Shown piece by piece: positions 1-9,246 of a stretch of 64,000 nucleotides of DNA. The translations under genes were made by a program, and so were the position numbers. This DNA is from Lactococcus carnosus (lineage in GTDB: Bacteria; Bacillota; Bacilli; Lactobacillales; Streptococcaceae): NCBI RefSeq assembly GCF_006770265.1, contig NZ_CP017194.1, positions 1,798,001-1,862,000 of the forward strand, read 5' to 3'. The notes below the pieces were generated by a model, which was not told the DNA's origin, made no database searches, and saw only the letters and a program-made list of their open reading frames with translations. Every line of letters starts with the position of its first letter. Positions within the stretch are counted from its first letter, which is position 1.

Positions 1-3000
1 AAGTCTGTAGGATAGAGTTTAATCTTATGGTCTTTAGTTTCAGCGATATAAGTACCTGATTTCAAGTCCCCAGTGCCATATTTTCCGGTAAAGTCTGTAG
101 TACTATAGGCCTTAGAATTACCATCTTGTCTAATCCAGTTTCCAGTTAAGTCCTCTCCTGGAGTTAGTGCAGTTGGTCTAGGAAGCTTAAAATCACTGCC
201 GAAAAATTTAAAGTTCTCACCTAATGTTAAGCTAGAAAGTGATGTATTTTTAAACATACTCATCATTGTTGTGACGTTTGAGGTATCAAAACCAGAAATA
301 TCTAATTTTTTAAGCTTCTGACATTCCTGAAATGCACCGCCCATATTTACTATTTTTTTAGTATTGAAGTTTGATAGATCTAGAGATTCAAGACTAGCAC
401 AGTAAAAGAACATATCAACAATTGACTCTACATTTGAAGTATTAAAGTTTGATAAGTCTAGTTTTGTTAGTGCATAACAATCATAGAACATTCCAGCCAT
501 ATCGGTTACATCTGACGTATCAAGATTTGTTAACCCTTCAATTTCAGTTAACTTAGTTAACTTTTTGAATAATCCATTTGATTTTTTAGGTGCTTTAGTT
601 TTGCCTGTAAAGATGATTTTCTTAATTAGCTTTTTATCAATCGCTTTAGCACCTTTTTGATTCCATGGTGTGTAGCTAGCAGTCGATAATGTACCTGGTC
701 CAACCATTAAGACACCTGAATCAGCATTAAATGAACAAGCAGCATCGCCCCATTTAAGGGCTTCCGTTTCAGCAACATAAGTACCCGGTTTTAGTTCCTT
801 GCCATATTTGTCCATGAAGTCATTCGGACTATAACCATTAGAGTTACCATCTTGTCTAATCCAGTTACCGGTTAAGTTATCCCCTTCATTTAGTTTATCA
901 GGTGCAGATAGCTCAGCATCATTACCTAAGTCCTTAAATTTATCGCCCAGGGTTAAACTAGAAAGTGTTGTACCACTAAACATGTTTTGCATCGTGGTTA
1001 CCTTTGATGTATCAAAACTTGACAGATCTAAACTCTTAAGAGATGAACACCCGTTAAACATCCCCCCCATATTTGTTAGGTTAGATGTGTCAAAGTTTGA
1101 CAGGTTTAAGTTAGTTAAACTTGTAGCCCCTGAGAACATAGCAACTGTTGATTTAACTTTCGAGGTGTCAAGTTGAGATAGATTTAAACTAGTTAGGGCA
1201 CTACTTCCCCCAAACATGCGGGTCATATCTGTCACATTTGAGGTATCAAAATTTCCTAAGCCAACAATTTCTGTCAGTGATTTAAGATTTGCAAATAAGT
1301 TTCTGCTGCTACTCGGTGCTAGAATTGTACCAGTAAAGATAATCTTCTTGATTAGTTGCTTATCAATCCCTTTATCATCTTTTCTATTCCAAGGTGAATT
1401 AGATGAATTGTCTAGTCTACCTGATTCAACCTTCAAGGTACCTGAATCAACCTTCAAGGTACCTGAATCAGCATCAAAACTCCATGGTGCATCTCCCCAG
1501 AGACGATCCTCTTTAATTTCGGCGACATAGGTACCAGCAGTCATATTATTTTTACCGTATTCTCTCATGAATCCTTCCGGGCTATGAGCAAATGAGTTAC
1601 GATTCTTTTTAATCCATTTCCCAGTTAATTGATCTCCTGGAGTCAACGCAGTAGGTGCAGGGAGTTGAGAATCACTACCGATAAATCTAAATTTATTGCT
1701 TAATTTCAAACTAGAAAGTGGGGGACTAACAAACATATCCTTCATCGTTGTAACCTTTGAGGTATCAAATCCTGACAGATCTAAACTTTTAAGTGACCTA
1801 CATGCTAAAAATACAGCTCTCATATCTGTCATAATCTTAGTATTAAATTTCGATAGGTCTAATGATGTAAGACTCTTACAGTAAAAAAACATATAGCTGA
1901 TAGTATTTACCTTTGTGGTATTAAAGTTTGATAAATCAAGTTTTGTTAATGCATAACAATCATAAAACATCTTCGACATATCGGTTACTTCCGATGTATC
2001 AAGATTTGTCAACCCATCAATCTCAGTTAAGTTGTTTAAGTCCTCAAATAAACTCCTAGAATTTTTAGGTGCTTTGGTTGCACCTGTAAAAACAATCTTC
2101 TTAATTTGTTTTTTATCTATTTTTTTATCATCATCACGATTCCATGGGGAATCCTTAGTTTCATCAAGTTGTCCTGATGCGATCGTTAAGACCCCTGAAT
2201 CCGTGTCAAAAACCCAGTTTGCGTCTCCCCAAACGAGTGGTTTGGTTTCTGCGACATAGGTCCCTGATTTTAAGTCGTTTGTGCCATAGTTAGCGACGAA
2301 GTCAGCTGGCTTATAAGAAACAGCAGTATTATCTTTGTTAGTCCAGTTGCCAGTCACATACTTGCCTTCACGTAGTGCATCTGATGGGTAGGCTAGTGTT
2401 AGCTCAGAGTCTGTTCCGAGAAAATGAAACTTATCGCCCAAAGTTAAGCTAGTAAGTGTTGTGTCACCAAACATGTCTCGCATCGTTGTCACTTCGGATG
2501 TGTCAAAACTTGACAAGTCTAAAGTTTTAAGAGATGAACACCCGTTAAACATCCCCCCAAAATTGGTTAGGCTAGTTGTATCAAAGCTTGATACGTTTAA
2601 GTTAGTTAAACTTGTACACCCTGAGAACATAGCAACTGTTGTCCTGACTTTTGAGGTGTTAAATGATGACAAGTCTAGGCTAGTTAGCGCAACAGTTCTC
2701 GCAAACATTCCCGCCATATCTGTCACATTTGAGGTATCCAGTTTATCTAACCCAACAAATTCTGTTAGTGATGTTAGCCCACGGAACATGTTGCTAGAGT
2801 CACTAGGCGCTTGAGCATTACCTACAAATATAATTTTTTTTATGCCATCGGCTTTTATTGCTTTGTCATCAGCTCGAACCCATGGAGAATTGCCCTCATT
2901 AAGCTTTCCTGCTCCGATCACTAAAATACCTGAATCTGTATCAAAAGCCCATGGGGCATCACCCCAAACAAGCGTTTCAGTTTTTAAAATTTCAGCGTTT

Positions 3001-3212
3001 AAGTTTTCAGCGTTGACTGCTTCAAAGTTTACTTGTTTAGTTGCTGAGGATTTCGTTTCTTTTTTATTAACAATTTTTGTATCATTGTTTGATGCAGCCG
3101 TGATAGCGGGGGCATCCTTGATAATAGTGCCTGCCTGTACGATACTCGTTAATGGTGTTCCTGTTGACAAAAGTGTCAGAGAAAACAAGGTAAATAATTT
3201 ATTTTGCTTCAT
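1..3212 (-). CDS. BspA-family (DUF285) leucine-rich repeat surface protein, 3' end outside window
   Basis: The frame is open from the ATG at 3212 to the window edge (at least 1070 aa), so the C-terminus is not visible. Residues 1-27 form a signal peptide nearly identical to that of the neighbouring paralogue. Four repeat units of about 245 residues follow. Each opens with a WGDA..F..DSG..T motif, continues with an SPW.R.DDK.I....IKKI.F segment, then three to five DUF285 leucine-rich repeats (LDxSxFNTSxVxxMxxMF), and closes with GNWIRQDGNS and SGTYxAE motifs. This family is secreted and often adhesive; anchoring cannot be judged here. Ribosome site AGGGAG lies 9 nt before the ATG. A 21-bp tandem duplication at 1426-1467 doubles a seven-residue DSGTLKV motif. 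Family assignment is firm; ligand and role are unknown. Confidence 0.88.
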   Translation of the reverse strand, partial: MKQNKLFTLFSLTLLSTGTPLTSIVQAGTIIKDAPAITAASNNDTKIVNKKETKSSATKQVNFEAVNAENLNAEILKTETLVWGDAPWAFDTDSGILVIGAGKLNEGNSPWVRADDKAIKADGIKKIIFVGNAQAPSDSSNMFRGLTSLTEFVGLDKLDTSNVTDMAGMFARTVALTSLDLSSFNTSKVRTTVAMFSGCTSLTNLNVSSFDTTSLTNFGGMFNGCSSLKTLDLSSFDTSEVTTMRDMFGDTTLTSLTLGDKFHFLGTDSELTLAYPSDALREGKYVTGNWTNKDNTAVSYKPADFVANYGTNDLKSGTYVAETKPLVWGDANWVFDTDSGVLTIASGQLDETKDSPWNRDDDKKIDKKQIKKIVFTGATKAPKNSRSLFEDLNNLTEIDGLTNLDTSEVTDMSKMFYDCYALTKLDLSNFNTTKVNTISYMFFYCKSLTSLDLSKFNTKIMTDMRAVFLACRSLKSLDLSGFDTSKVTTMKDMFVSPPLSSLKLSNKFRFIGSDSQLPAPTALTPGDQLTGKWIKKNRNSFAHSPEGFMREYGKNNMTAGTYVAEIKEDRLWGDAPWSFDADSGTLKVDSGTLKVESGRLDNSSNSPWNRKDDKGIDKQLIKKIIFTGTILAPSSSRNLFANLKSLTEIVGLGNFDTSNVTDMTRMFGGSSALTSLNLSQLDTSKVKSTVAMFSGATSLTNLNLSNFDTSNLTNMGGMFNGCSSLKSLDLSSFDTSKVTTMQNMFSGTTLSSLTLGDKFKDLGNDAELSAPDKLNEGDNLTGNWIRQDGNSNGYSPNDFMDKYGKELKPGTYVAETEALKWGDAACSFNADSGVLMVGPGTLSTASYTPWNQKGAKAIDKKLIKKIIFTGKTKAPKKSNGLFKKLTKLTEIEGLTNLDTSDVTDMAGMFYDCYALTKLDLSNFNTSNVESIVDMFFYCASLESLDLSNFNTKKIVNMGGAFQECQKLKKLDISGFDTSNVTTMMSMFKNTSLSSLTLGENFKFFGSDFKLPRPTALTPGEDLTGNWIRQDGNSKAYSTTDFTGKYGTGDLKSGTYIAETKDHKIKLYPTD
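1426..1467. repeat. 21-bp perfect tandem duplication inside the BspA gene
   Basis: Two adjacent identical 21-bp copies (1426-1446 and 1447-1467) add seven residues in frame (DSGTLKV repeated as DSGTLKV-E). It looks like recent slippage in the first strand of one repeat unit; the frame stays open. Confidence 0.9.
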
Positions 3213-3253
3213 GTGTTCATCTCCCTTTTCTAATACAGGCGTAATCAGTGTTC

Positions 3254-3355
3254 CTAATCTTGATTAATGACACCTGCCTGTACAATAAGTGTTAGTGGTC
3301 TTTCTATTGACAAAAGTATCAGAGAACATAGGTGGAACCAATTATTTTTAGTTCT
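3254..3355 (-). pseudogene. Decayed signal-peptide copy of a BspA-family gene
   Basis: Reading the minus strand, these 33 codons align with residues 1-33 of the intact BspA genes: LxSLxLLSxxxPLTxIVQAGxI is conserved, but the start codon is lost and a stop follows at 3254-3256. It lies between a consensus promoter (3434-3462) with a good ribosome site (AAGGAGGG, 3400-3407) and the intact gene starting at 3212. It is probably a relic of an earlier tandem copy and now forms the 5' untranslated leader of the intact gene. Confidence 0.7.
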
Positions 3356-3433
3356 TGGTTTAAACTACCTTTTGTCCTGATACAGACAATCAGTGTTAAC
3401 CCTCCTTACTTTATTAAATATTGGTACAATGTA

Positions 3434-3462
3434 ATTATACCGATGTGTTATTTAAAAGTCAA
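3434..3462 (-). promoter_or_regulatory. Consensus sigma-A promoter for the BspA gene at 1-3212
   Basis: TTGACT (3457-3462), 17-bp spacer, TATAAT (3434-3439) on the minus strand. The transcript would run through the decayed leader at 3254-3355, giving an untranslated leader of roughly 215 nt. Confidence 0.8.
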
Positions 3463-3543
3463 CAATTAAATGAAATTATTTTTTTATTTAATAATTAAAA
3501 CCGATCATTTTAATTTAAACTAAACTGTTTCTTATTTAAAGAT

Positions 3544-3580
3544 AAAAAAATAAGATACAGGTAGTAATGTATCTTATTTT
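3544..3580 (-). terminator. Terminator of the BspA gene at 3696-5912
   Basis: A 12-bp stem (3547-3558 with 3569-3580, core ATAAGATAC/GTATCTTAT) is followed on the minus strand by a T run. The core stem is the same as that of the terminator at 6701-6740, so the module seems to have been copied along with the gene. Confidence 0.75.
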
Positions 3581-3695
3581 GATGCTATATTAAGGTTTTG
3601 TCAATTCTGCAGTGGAAAATCACTAAGATAAGTTAAATTGACGGATAAAAATTGCCTTCGAATAGCTTTGTCAACAAATACCATGACGTATGCCA

Positions 3696-5912
3696 TCATT
3701 TAGAGGATTTAATTTCAGCGATATATGTGCCAGATTTCAGGTCGCCTTTACCATAATTGGCAGTAAAATCTTTAGGACTATAGGCTTTAGAGTTGCCATC
3801 TTGTCTAATCCAGTTTCCAGTTAACGCATCCCCTTCATTTAGTGCACTAGGAGCAGATAAATCAAGATCGTAACCTATAAACTTAGCTCCTAATGTTAAA
3901 CTAGAAAGACTTGTATCGCTAAACATACCTTGCATCGTGGTTACATTTGACGTGTTAAAACTCGATAAGTCTAAACTTTTGAGTGATGCACACCCTTTAA
4001 ACATGCGTCCCATATTAGTTAGGCTTAATGTATTCAGCTCTAACAAATTTAAGGTCGTTAACGCTTTACATTGGTTGAACATATCAACTGTTGAGTTTAC
4101 TTTTGAGACATTCAGTTTAGATAGGTCTAAACTAGTTAGCGAAGTACATAACTCAAACATGGCTGACATCTCTGTTACATCTGAGGTATCAAGCTTCTCT
4201 AAGCCCACAATTTCTGTCAGTGATTTTAGATTACGAAATAAAGCTCTACAGTCATCAGGTGCCTTAGTGGTATCCGTGAAGATAATTTTTTTGATCTGAT
4301 TGCCGTCTATTTTTTTATCGTCAGTCCGATTCCATGGAGAGGTCTTATATGTATCAAGCTGTCCTGCACCGATTGTCAAAATGCCTGACTCTCTAGCAAA
4401 GGTCCATGTGGCATCTCCCCATTCAGCATGCTCGGTTTCAGTAATATACGTACCAGATTTCAGGTCTCCTTTACCATAATTGATCATAAAGTCTTCAGAG
4501 TTATAGGCTTTAGAGTTGCCATCTTGTCTAATCCAGTTACGAGTTAGTGGTGTCCCATCTGGCAGCGTAGTGGGTATAGATAGTCCACAGTCTGTTCCAA
4601 TAAACGCAAATTTTTCTCCTAGTGTCATACTGAAGAGTGGCACATTAGTAAACATATTTGTCATTGTTTTGGCTTCTTTAGTATCAAATGCCGATAAATC
4701 TAAACTTGTGAGTGCCAAACAATTTTCAAACATGCCAGACATCGTCCTCGCATTTGATGTATCAAGCTTCTCTAGTCCAACGATTTCTGTTAAGGCGCTT
4801 AAGTTATTAAATAATGATGCACTATTTGCTGGTGCTTTAACAGCTCCTGTAAATACAATCTTCTTGATTTTATTGGCATCTATACCACGCCCATCTTGAC
4901 GTTCCCATGGTGACATCTTAGCATTTTCATCTAGTGTCCCCGACTTAAATGTTAGTGTACCTGTGCGGTCATCAAATGACCACGCGGCATCTCCCCAACT
5001 AAGTGGTAACGTCTCAGCTACATAGGTTCCCGGTGTTAAGCTACTAATTTTGCCATAGCCTTTGAAGAAGTCTAAAGGACTAAAGGCATTTTGGGGTTCA
5101 CCTTGTTTCATCACCTTTCCGGTTTCATATCTCCCTTCATTTTGTGCATCTGGGGCAAATAAGGCTAACTTACAATCTGTACCCCTAAATTTAGACTTAT
5201 CACCTAATGTTATACTAGTAAGGCTTGTATCGCTAAACATGCCTTGCATCGTGGTTACGTTTGATGTATTAAAACTTGAAAAGTCTAAACTTTTAAGCGA
5301 TGTACACCCTTTAAACATGCGTCCCATATTAGTTAGGCTTGATGTATTGAGCTCTAACAAATTTAAGGTCGTTAACGCTTTACATTGGTTGAACATATCA
5401 ACTGTTGAGTTCAGTTTTGAGACATTCAGTTTAGATAGGTCTAAACTAGTTAGCGAAATACATAACTCAAACATGGCTGACATCTCTGTTACATCTGAGG
5501 TATCAAGCTTCTCTAAGCCCACAATTTCTGTCAGTGATTTTAGATTACGAAATAAAGCTCTGCAGTCATCAGGTGCCTTAGTGGTACCCGTGAAGATAAT
5601 CTTTTTGATCTGATTTCCGTCAATTTTTTTATCGTCAGTCCGATTCCATGGAGAGGTCTTATACGTACCAAGCTGTCCGGATGTAATCGTTACAATTCCA
5701 GAATCTGCATCAAATGTCCATGGTGTATTCCCCCAGGTATCAGTAACTGATGATTTAGCTTCTATTTTTGTCGAGTTTTTTGTATCCTTATTTGATACAG
5801 CTGTGATAACTGAACTATCTTGTTTAATGATATCTGCTTGTACAATACTCGTTAATGGTGCCCCTGACAAAAGCGTCAGAGAAAACAAGGTAAATAATTT
5901 ATTTTGTTTCAT
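3696..5912 (-). CDS. BspA-family (DUF285) leucine-rich repeat surface protein
   Basis: 738 aa, complete. It has a Sec signal peptide (residues 1-26, cleavage near VQA-D) and three repeat units of about 220 residues, each with a WGDAxWxF head, DUF285 leucine-rich repeats ending in MF, and a GNWIRQDGNSKAY...SGTY tail. Units 1 and 3 are almost identical at both DNA and protein level (about 5203-5673 versus 3895-4357), so an internal duplication or gene conversion is recent. No LPXTG anchor or transmembrane tail is seen: the protein ends shortly after SGTYIAE, so it may be released or held non-covalently. The ribosome site AAGGAG precedes the ATG. It is a paralogue of the gene at 1-3212. The role is probably surface interaction, by family only. 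Confidence 0.88.
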   Translation of the reverse strand: MKQNKLFTLFSLTLLSGAPLTSIVQADIIKQDSSVITAVSNKDTKNSTKIEAKSSVTDTWGNTPWTFDADSGIVTITSGQLGTYKTSPWNRTDDKKIDGNQIKKIIFTGTTKAPDDCRALFRNLKSLTEIVGLEKLDTSDVTEMSAMFELCISLTSLDLSKLNVSKLNSTVDMFNQCKALTTLNLLELNTSSLTNMGRMFKGCTSLKSLDFSSFNTSNVTTMQGMFSDTSLTSITLGDKSKFRGTDCKLALFAPDAQNEGRYETGKVMKQGEPQNAFSPLDFFKGYGKISSLTPGTYVAETLPLSWGDAAWSFDDRTGTLTFKSGTLDENAKMSPWERQDGRGIDANKIKKIVFTGAVKAPANSASLFNNLSALTEIVGLEKLDTSNARTMSGMFENCLALTSLDLSAFDTKEAKTMTNMFTNVPLFSMTLGEKFAFIGTDCGLSIPTTLPDGTPLTRNWIRQDGNSKAYNSEDFMINYGKGDLKSGTYITETEHAEWGDATWTFARESGILTIGAGQLDTYKTSPWNRTDDKKIDGNQIKKIIFTDTTKAPDDCRALFRNLKSLTEIVGLEKLDTSDVTEMSAMFELCTSLTSLDLSKLNVSKVNSTVDMFNQCKALTTLNLLELNTLSLTNMGRMFKGCASLKSLDLSSFNTSNVTTMQGMFSDTSLSSLTLGAKFIGYDLDLSAPSALNEGDALTGNWIRQDGNSKAYSPKDFTANYGKGDLKSGTYIAEIKSSK

Positions 5913-5959
5913 GTCCTAATCTCCTTTTTTTATGGTACAGACAATCGATGCAACTACTT

Positions 5960-6043
5960 TTAGTTAACGGCAACAGTCTGCACAGTATGTGTTAGTGATG
6001 TTCCTATCAAGTATAAACTCAAGGTTGGTATTATGACTTTCAT
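5960..6043 (-). pseudogene. Truncated BspA-type signal peptide relic
   Basis: A 27-codon minus-strand reading frame in front of the intact BspA gene conserves the L-S-L-x-L-x-G-T-S-L-T-x-x-V-Q pattern of the intact signal peptides and then stops. Nothing downstream continues the protein. It parallels the relic at 3254-3355, so each intact copy carries a dead leader just upstream. Confidence 0.55.
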
Positions 6044-6403
6044 ACCTGCCTTTGGCACCTTTACTTGGTTAAAAACGTTTTATTTTTTTGATATAACCGA
6101 TGATAAAAAATTTGACAATAAATAATAAAGTTGAAATAATTGCGATTCAGTAAGTATTACTTGTGAATTTATTCTGCTACAGAGACTTAATTTTTATTAA
6201 ATACTTTTTGCTTCATTTGTATTAACTTTAAATTTTTTTGAATAAAATACCTTATCATTATCATCACCAGTTACAGTCCTGATATACCTGCCAAGTTCAA
6301 AACAACTATTGGTTAAATTGATACAATAATTAAAAATAAAAATTAACCACTGCTACTACCGTTGTTAGCTTCAGCAAAAAATGCAATATCTGCTTTATAA
6401 AAG

Positions 6404-6535
6404 TTAGATTAGATTATGTTTGCGACTGTACGGCATCAATGTATGTGACATCAGTATTGACTTAAAGGAAATTTCCCCGATCGTCACCAGATTTGTCAGG
6501 ACGATTTTGCATTTCAGCAACACGTTAATAATCAT
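6404..6535 (-). other. 43-codon reading frame behind a promoter and ribosome site; coding status doubtful
   Basis: This is the first ATG after the promoter at 6581-6609. An excellent ribosome site (AAGGAAGGAG, 6544-6553) lies 8 nt upstream. The predicted peptide (MIINVLLKCK...) resembles no family I know and is not clearly related to the BspA signal peptide. It may be the corroded start of an old gene whose expression signals survive. The rest of 5913-6783 (870 bp) holds only the relic at 5960-6043, this frame, the promoter and the terminator at 6701-6740. Confidence 0.25.
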
Positions 6536-6580
6536 GTAACTATCTCCTTCCTTCTATTTATTAATTTGTAGCACAATATC

Positions 6581-6609
6581 ATTGTACTGATGTAGTAGAT
6601 CAATGTCAA
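6581..6609 (-). promoter_or_regulatory. Sigma-A promoter upstream of the BspA gene at 3696-5912
   Basis: TTGACA (6604-6609), 17-bp spacer, TACAAT (6581-6586) on the minus strand. The spacing and the following AT-rich stretch resemble the promoter at 3434-3462. If it drives the BspA gene, the leader is over 650 nt long. Confidence 0.7.
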
Positions 6610-6700
6610 TACTTATATGATATTATTTTTATTTTTAATATTTAACCTTCTTTATGTGGAAATTAAAAGCATATTATCTACTTTATATTTAAATAACGAA

Positions 6701-6740
6701 AAAAAGATAAGATACATGGAATTGAGTATCTTATCTTTTT
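6701..6740. terminator. Bidirectional terminator downstream of queH
   Basis: A perfect 15-bp inverted repeat (6701-6715 and 6726-6740) with a 10-nt loop and A/T runs on both sides. It ends the msrC-dnaX-queH transcript. Confidence 0.85.
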
Positions 6741-6783
6741 ATATTAAATCAGCTTATCTCTCATGTCTCTTAACTAACTCTAA

Positions 6784-7566
6784 TTACAGGTTCCTATCTT
6801 GTTCTGCTAGGTAAGATTTGGCTGCTACATTCACTGCTTTCAAATCAACGCCTTGCTGCTTGGCAGCAAATACACAACCACAATAACACTGGCGGTAGAT
6901 ATCATATTCACCACACATATCTACCGACCGACGGTAGCCATTATTTTTCTTGAAATCACTCGGTAGATAATTCACAGCATAGATTTTTTGCATATCCAAG
7001 CCAACTTCATTAATCACTTGGCTATTTTTATGAGGCGAAACAGTCAGGGCACTGCCAAAGTAGTCAAAACCGAGCGCTTGCGCTTTTTCGGCAACGATGT
7101 CCAGACGCATTTGAAAACAAGCTGTACAGCGTTTGCCACCCTCAAGTTCAGATTCAAGTCCTTTAGCCAGGACCATCTGGTTAAAAACAGCTGGTTCATA
7201 GGGACTCGACATAAAGCCGACTTTTGCGCCCGTTCTTTGATTAAAGGTCTCGACAAAGTCTTTCTGGACTTGCTCTCTTCGGCTATACTCACTTGCTGGA
7301 TGGATATTAGAGTTGGCAAATAGAATCGTCACATCTGCATAGCTGGATAAGTACTCTAGACTATACGTACTACAAGGGGCACAACAACTATGTAGTAAGA
7401 TGCTTGGTCGAACCTGCTGTAACTTCCAGTCTGCCATGACTTCTTGTAATACCTTATCATAGTTGACTTTTTGACCAGCCTTATATGTCCTTAAAATTTC
7501 TGTCGAATCTTTCATCATTGGTCCTTTTATATACCCTATCCTATGCTTGCCAAATCGCTTAGCCAC
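6784..7566 (-). CDS. queH: Epoxyqueuosine reductase QueH
   Basis: 260 aa. QueH carries out the last step of queuosine synthesis, reducing epoxyqueuosine in tRNA to queuosine; it replaces the unrelated QueG in many Firmicutes. The metal-cysteine signature is visible: SCCAPC near residue 60, CTACFQMRL near 145 and CYCGC near 228. It lies 36 bp after dnaX on the same strand and is probably cotranscribed with msrC and dnaX. The assigned start gives a short basic N-terminal extension; a later ATG-ATG pair (MMKDSTE) is an alternative start. Confidence 0.88.
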   Translation of the reverse strand: MAKRFGKHRIGYIKGPMMKDSTEILRTYKAGQKVNYDKVLQEVMADWKLQQVRPSILLHSCCAPCSTYSLEYLSSYADVTILFANSNIHPASEYSRREQVQKDFVETFNQRTGAKVGFMSSPYEPAVFNQMVLAKGLESELEGGKRCTACFQMRLDIVAEKAQALGFDYFGSALTVSPHKNSQVINEVGLDMQKIYAVNYLPSDFKKNNGYRRSVDMCGEYDIYRQCYCGCVFAAKQQGVDLKAVNVAAKSYLAEQDRNL

Positions 7567-7602
7567 TCACGAGTTAAAACCACACTTGTCCATCACCAGT
7601 TG

Positions 7603-9246
7603 CTAATCCGCTATAATTTCAACAACATCTCCAAATAAAGCTTGTGCTTGGTCAATGATTGGGTTATCTGATTCTTTTTTTGTCACATCTTGTTCCTGAT
7701 CTGTAGCCGAAGGTGCATCCGAATCAGTTTTTTTCGTCTTTTGCAAGGCCGCATACTCAGTTCGGATTGCTAGCCAATCATCACTCGTTAAGGCGATGAT
7801 TTCAGGGGCAAAGCCGACGATATTTGACATATAATTGCCAAATTGCACTTTTAGTTCTTCATTTTGAACTGCTTTTTGGGCAATAAACTCACTTTCAAAG
7901 GTCACAACAACAAATTCTCTTGAGGCGGCAACTGCTGAGGTACTTTGCAACATTGACTTGCCAAATCCACTATCAAAGGAGTTAATGACCTCTTCCCATG
8001 CACCTTGAATCGCTGTTCTAGCCTCGTTTGTTGCTTGAGATAGTGCCTTAAAGACGAAGTCTTTACTGAAGTAGCTGGCACTAGATTTTGCTGTGACTTT
8101 CTTTTCAGTCACAGCTTGTGTGGTAGTCGTCGTCGTGAACTCACCCGAAGCAAGCTTGTGACTTAAGTCAGCAACTTGTGCTTGTAAGTCAGTAATAGCA
8201 GTCGTATAATCAGCTGTTTTTAGAGACTCAGACAGTCTCATGGTCATGACGTCAGCAGCGATTTTTTCTTGTGTTGTTTGTTTCAAGGTTTGCAGGGTTT
8301 GCGTTGCGATATCAATCCAATTAAAAATTTGCACCTTGGCTACAGGGAGTGTCGCTTGATCTGCTAAAAGCATATCCCGAAAATGTCCCATCAAATCCTC
8401 GGTAAAACGGATCATATTTTTTCCGTCACCAAAAATCTGGTCTAATTGAGCAAGGGCCTCCTCGACTTTCTCGTCTGAGATCGCCATAATGTAGGCCGCT
8501 AAAGCCTGCTTTGATATGGCACCGGTCACTAATAAAGCGACATCCAGGGTCAAGCCATTTTCGCTAAAACTTAAAGCTTGGTCAAGTGTTGATAGGGCAT
8601 CGCGCATGCCACCATCGGCTGCAGTCGCAATCAAGTCTATGGCATCTGTTTCAAATGTGACTGCTTCTTGTGTCAATATATCAGCTAAATGCTGACTAAT
8701 ATCGACTGATGTGATCGCTCTAAAGGCGAATCGTTGGACGCGTGATAAAATCGTTGCTGGTATTTTCTGAATTTCAGTTGTTGCCAATACAAAAACGACA
8801 TTTTCAGTTGGTTCTTCAAGCGTTTTGAGTAAGGCATTAAAGGCCCCTGTCGTCAGCATATGAACCTCATCTATAATATAAACTTTATAGGTAGCACGAG
8901 ATGGTGCATAGGTCGATTTGTCTCGGATTTCACGGATTTCATCTACACCATTATTCGATGCAGCATCCAGCTCAATCACGTCCTCAAGGGAGCCATTTGT
9001 AACACCTTGACAGATTTCACAGTGATTACACGGCTCACCTGCTACTTGATTTGGACAGTTAATCGCTTTTGCAAAAATTTTAGCAGCTGATGTTTTACCT
9101 GTTCCCCTAGGGCCAGAAAAGAGATAGGCATGCGAGATTTGATTTGTGACGATAGCATTCTTTAATGTTTTCGACACAACTTCTTGACCAACCATGTCAT
9201 CAAAGCGTTGGCTTCGGTACTTCCGATAGAGGGCTTGATAGCTCAT
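7603..9246 (-). CDS. dnaX: DNA polymerase III subunit gamma/tau
   Basis: 547 aa. This is the clamp-loader ATPase that loads the beta sliding clamp and links the polymerase cores at the fork. Walker A GPRGTGKT is at residues 45-52, the zinc site cysteines are at 64, 73, 76 and 79, and the DEVH box is at 126-129. AAA+ domains occupy about 1-360 and a variable tau-like tail follows. The length is usual for Lactobacillales. The start overlaps the stop of msrC by 4 nt (ATGA), which implies translational coupling. No obvious slippery sequence for a separate gamma product was noticed. Confidence 0.95.
   Translation of the reverse strand: MSYQALYRKYRSQRFDDMVGQEVVSKTLKNAIVTNQISHAYLFSGPRGTGKTSAAKIFAKAINCPNQVAGEPCNHCEICQGVTNGSLEDVIELDAASNNGVDEIREIRDKSTYAPSRATYKVYIIDEVHMLTTGAFNALLKTLEEPTENVVFVLATTEIQKIPATILSRVQRFAFRAITSVDISQHLADILTQEAVTFETDAIDLIATAADGGMRDALSTLDQALSFSENGLTLDVALLVTGAISKQALAAYIMAISDEKVEEALAQLDQIFGDGKNMIRFTEDLMGHFRDMLLADQATLPVAKVQIFNWIDIATQTLQTLKQTTQEKIAADVMTMRLSESLKTADYTTAITDLQAQVADLSHKLASGEFTTTTTTQAVTEKKVTAKSSASYFSKDFVFKALSQATNEARTAIQGAWEEVINSFDSGFGKSMLQSTSAVAASREFVVVTFESEFIAQKAVQNEELKVQFGNYMSNIVGFAPEIIALTSDDWLAIRTEYAALQKTKKTDSDAPSATDQEQDVTKKESDNPIIDQAQALFGDVVEIIAD

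Noticed and set aside
3696..3760. LPXTG cell-wall anchor at the end of the complete BspA protein
   Set aside because: The protein ends shortly after SGTYIAE with a few charged residues; no LPXTG, hydrophobic tail or basic end.
982..5613. Series of long plus-strand reading frames opposite the BspA genes
   Set aside because: They are regular antisense shadows of the repeated leucine-rich codons (all in one phase relative to the minus-strand frame), have no ribosome sites and no separate protein pattern.
1..5912. Regularly spaced repeats that might suggest a CRISPR array
   Set aside because: Repeats are imperfect, coding, of protein-unit length and in frame; there are no short identical repeats separated by unique spacers and no cas genes.
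6617..6814. Plus-strand 65-codon reading frame near queH
   Set aside because: It crosses the bidirectional terminator at 6701-6740 and the end of queH, and has no ribosome site.
7603..9246. Programmed frameshift for a separate gamma subunit in dnaX
   Set aside because: No A-rich slippery heptamer with a downstream stem was noticed in the expected region.
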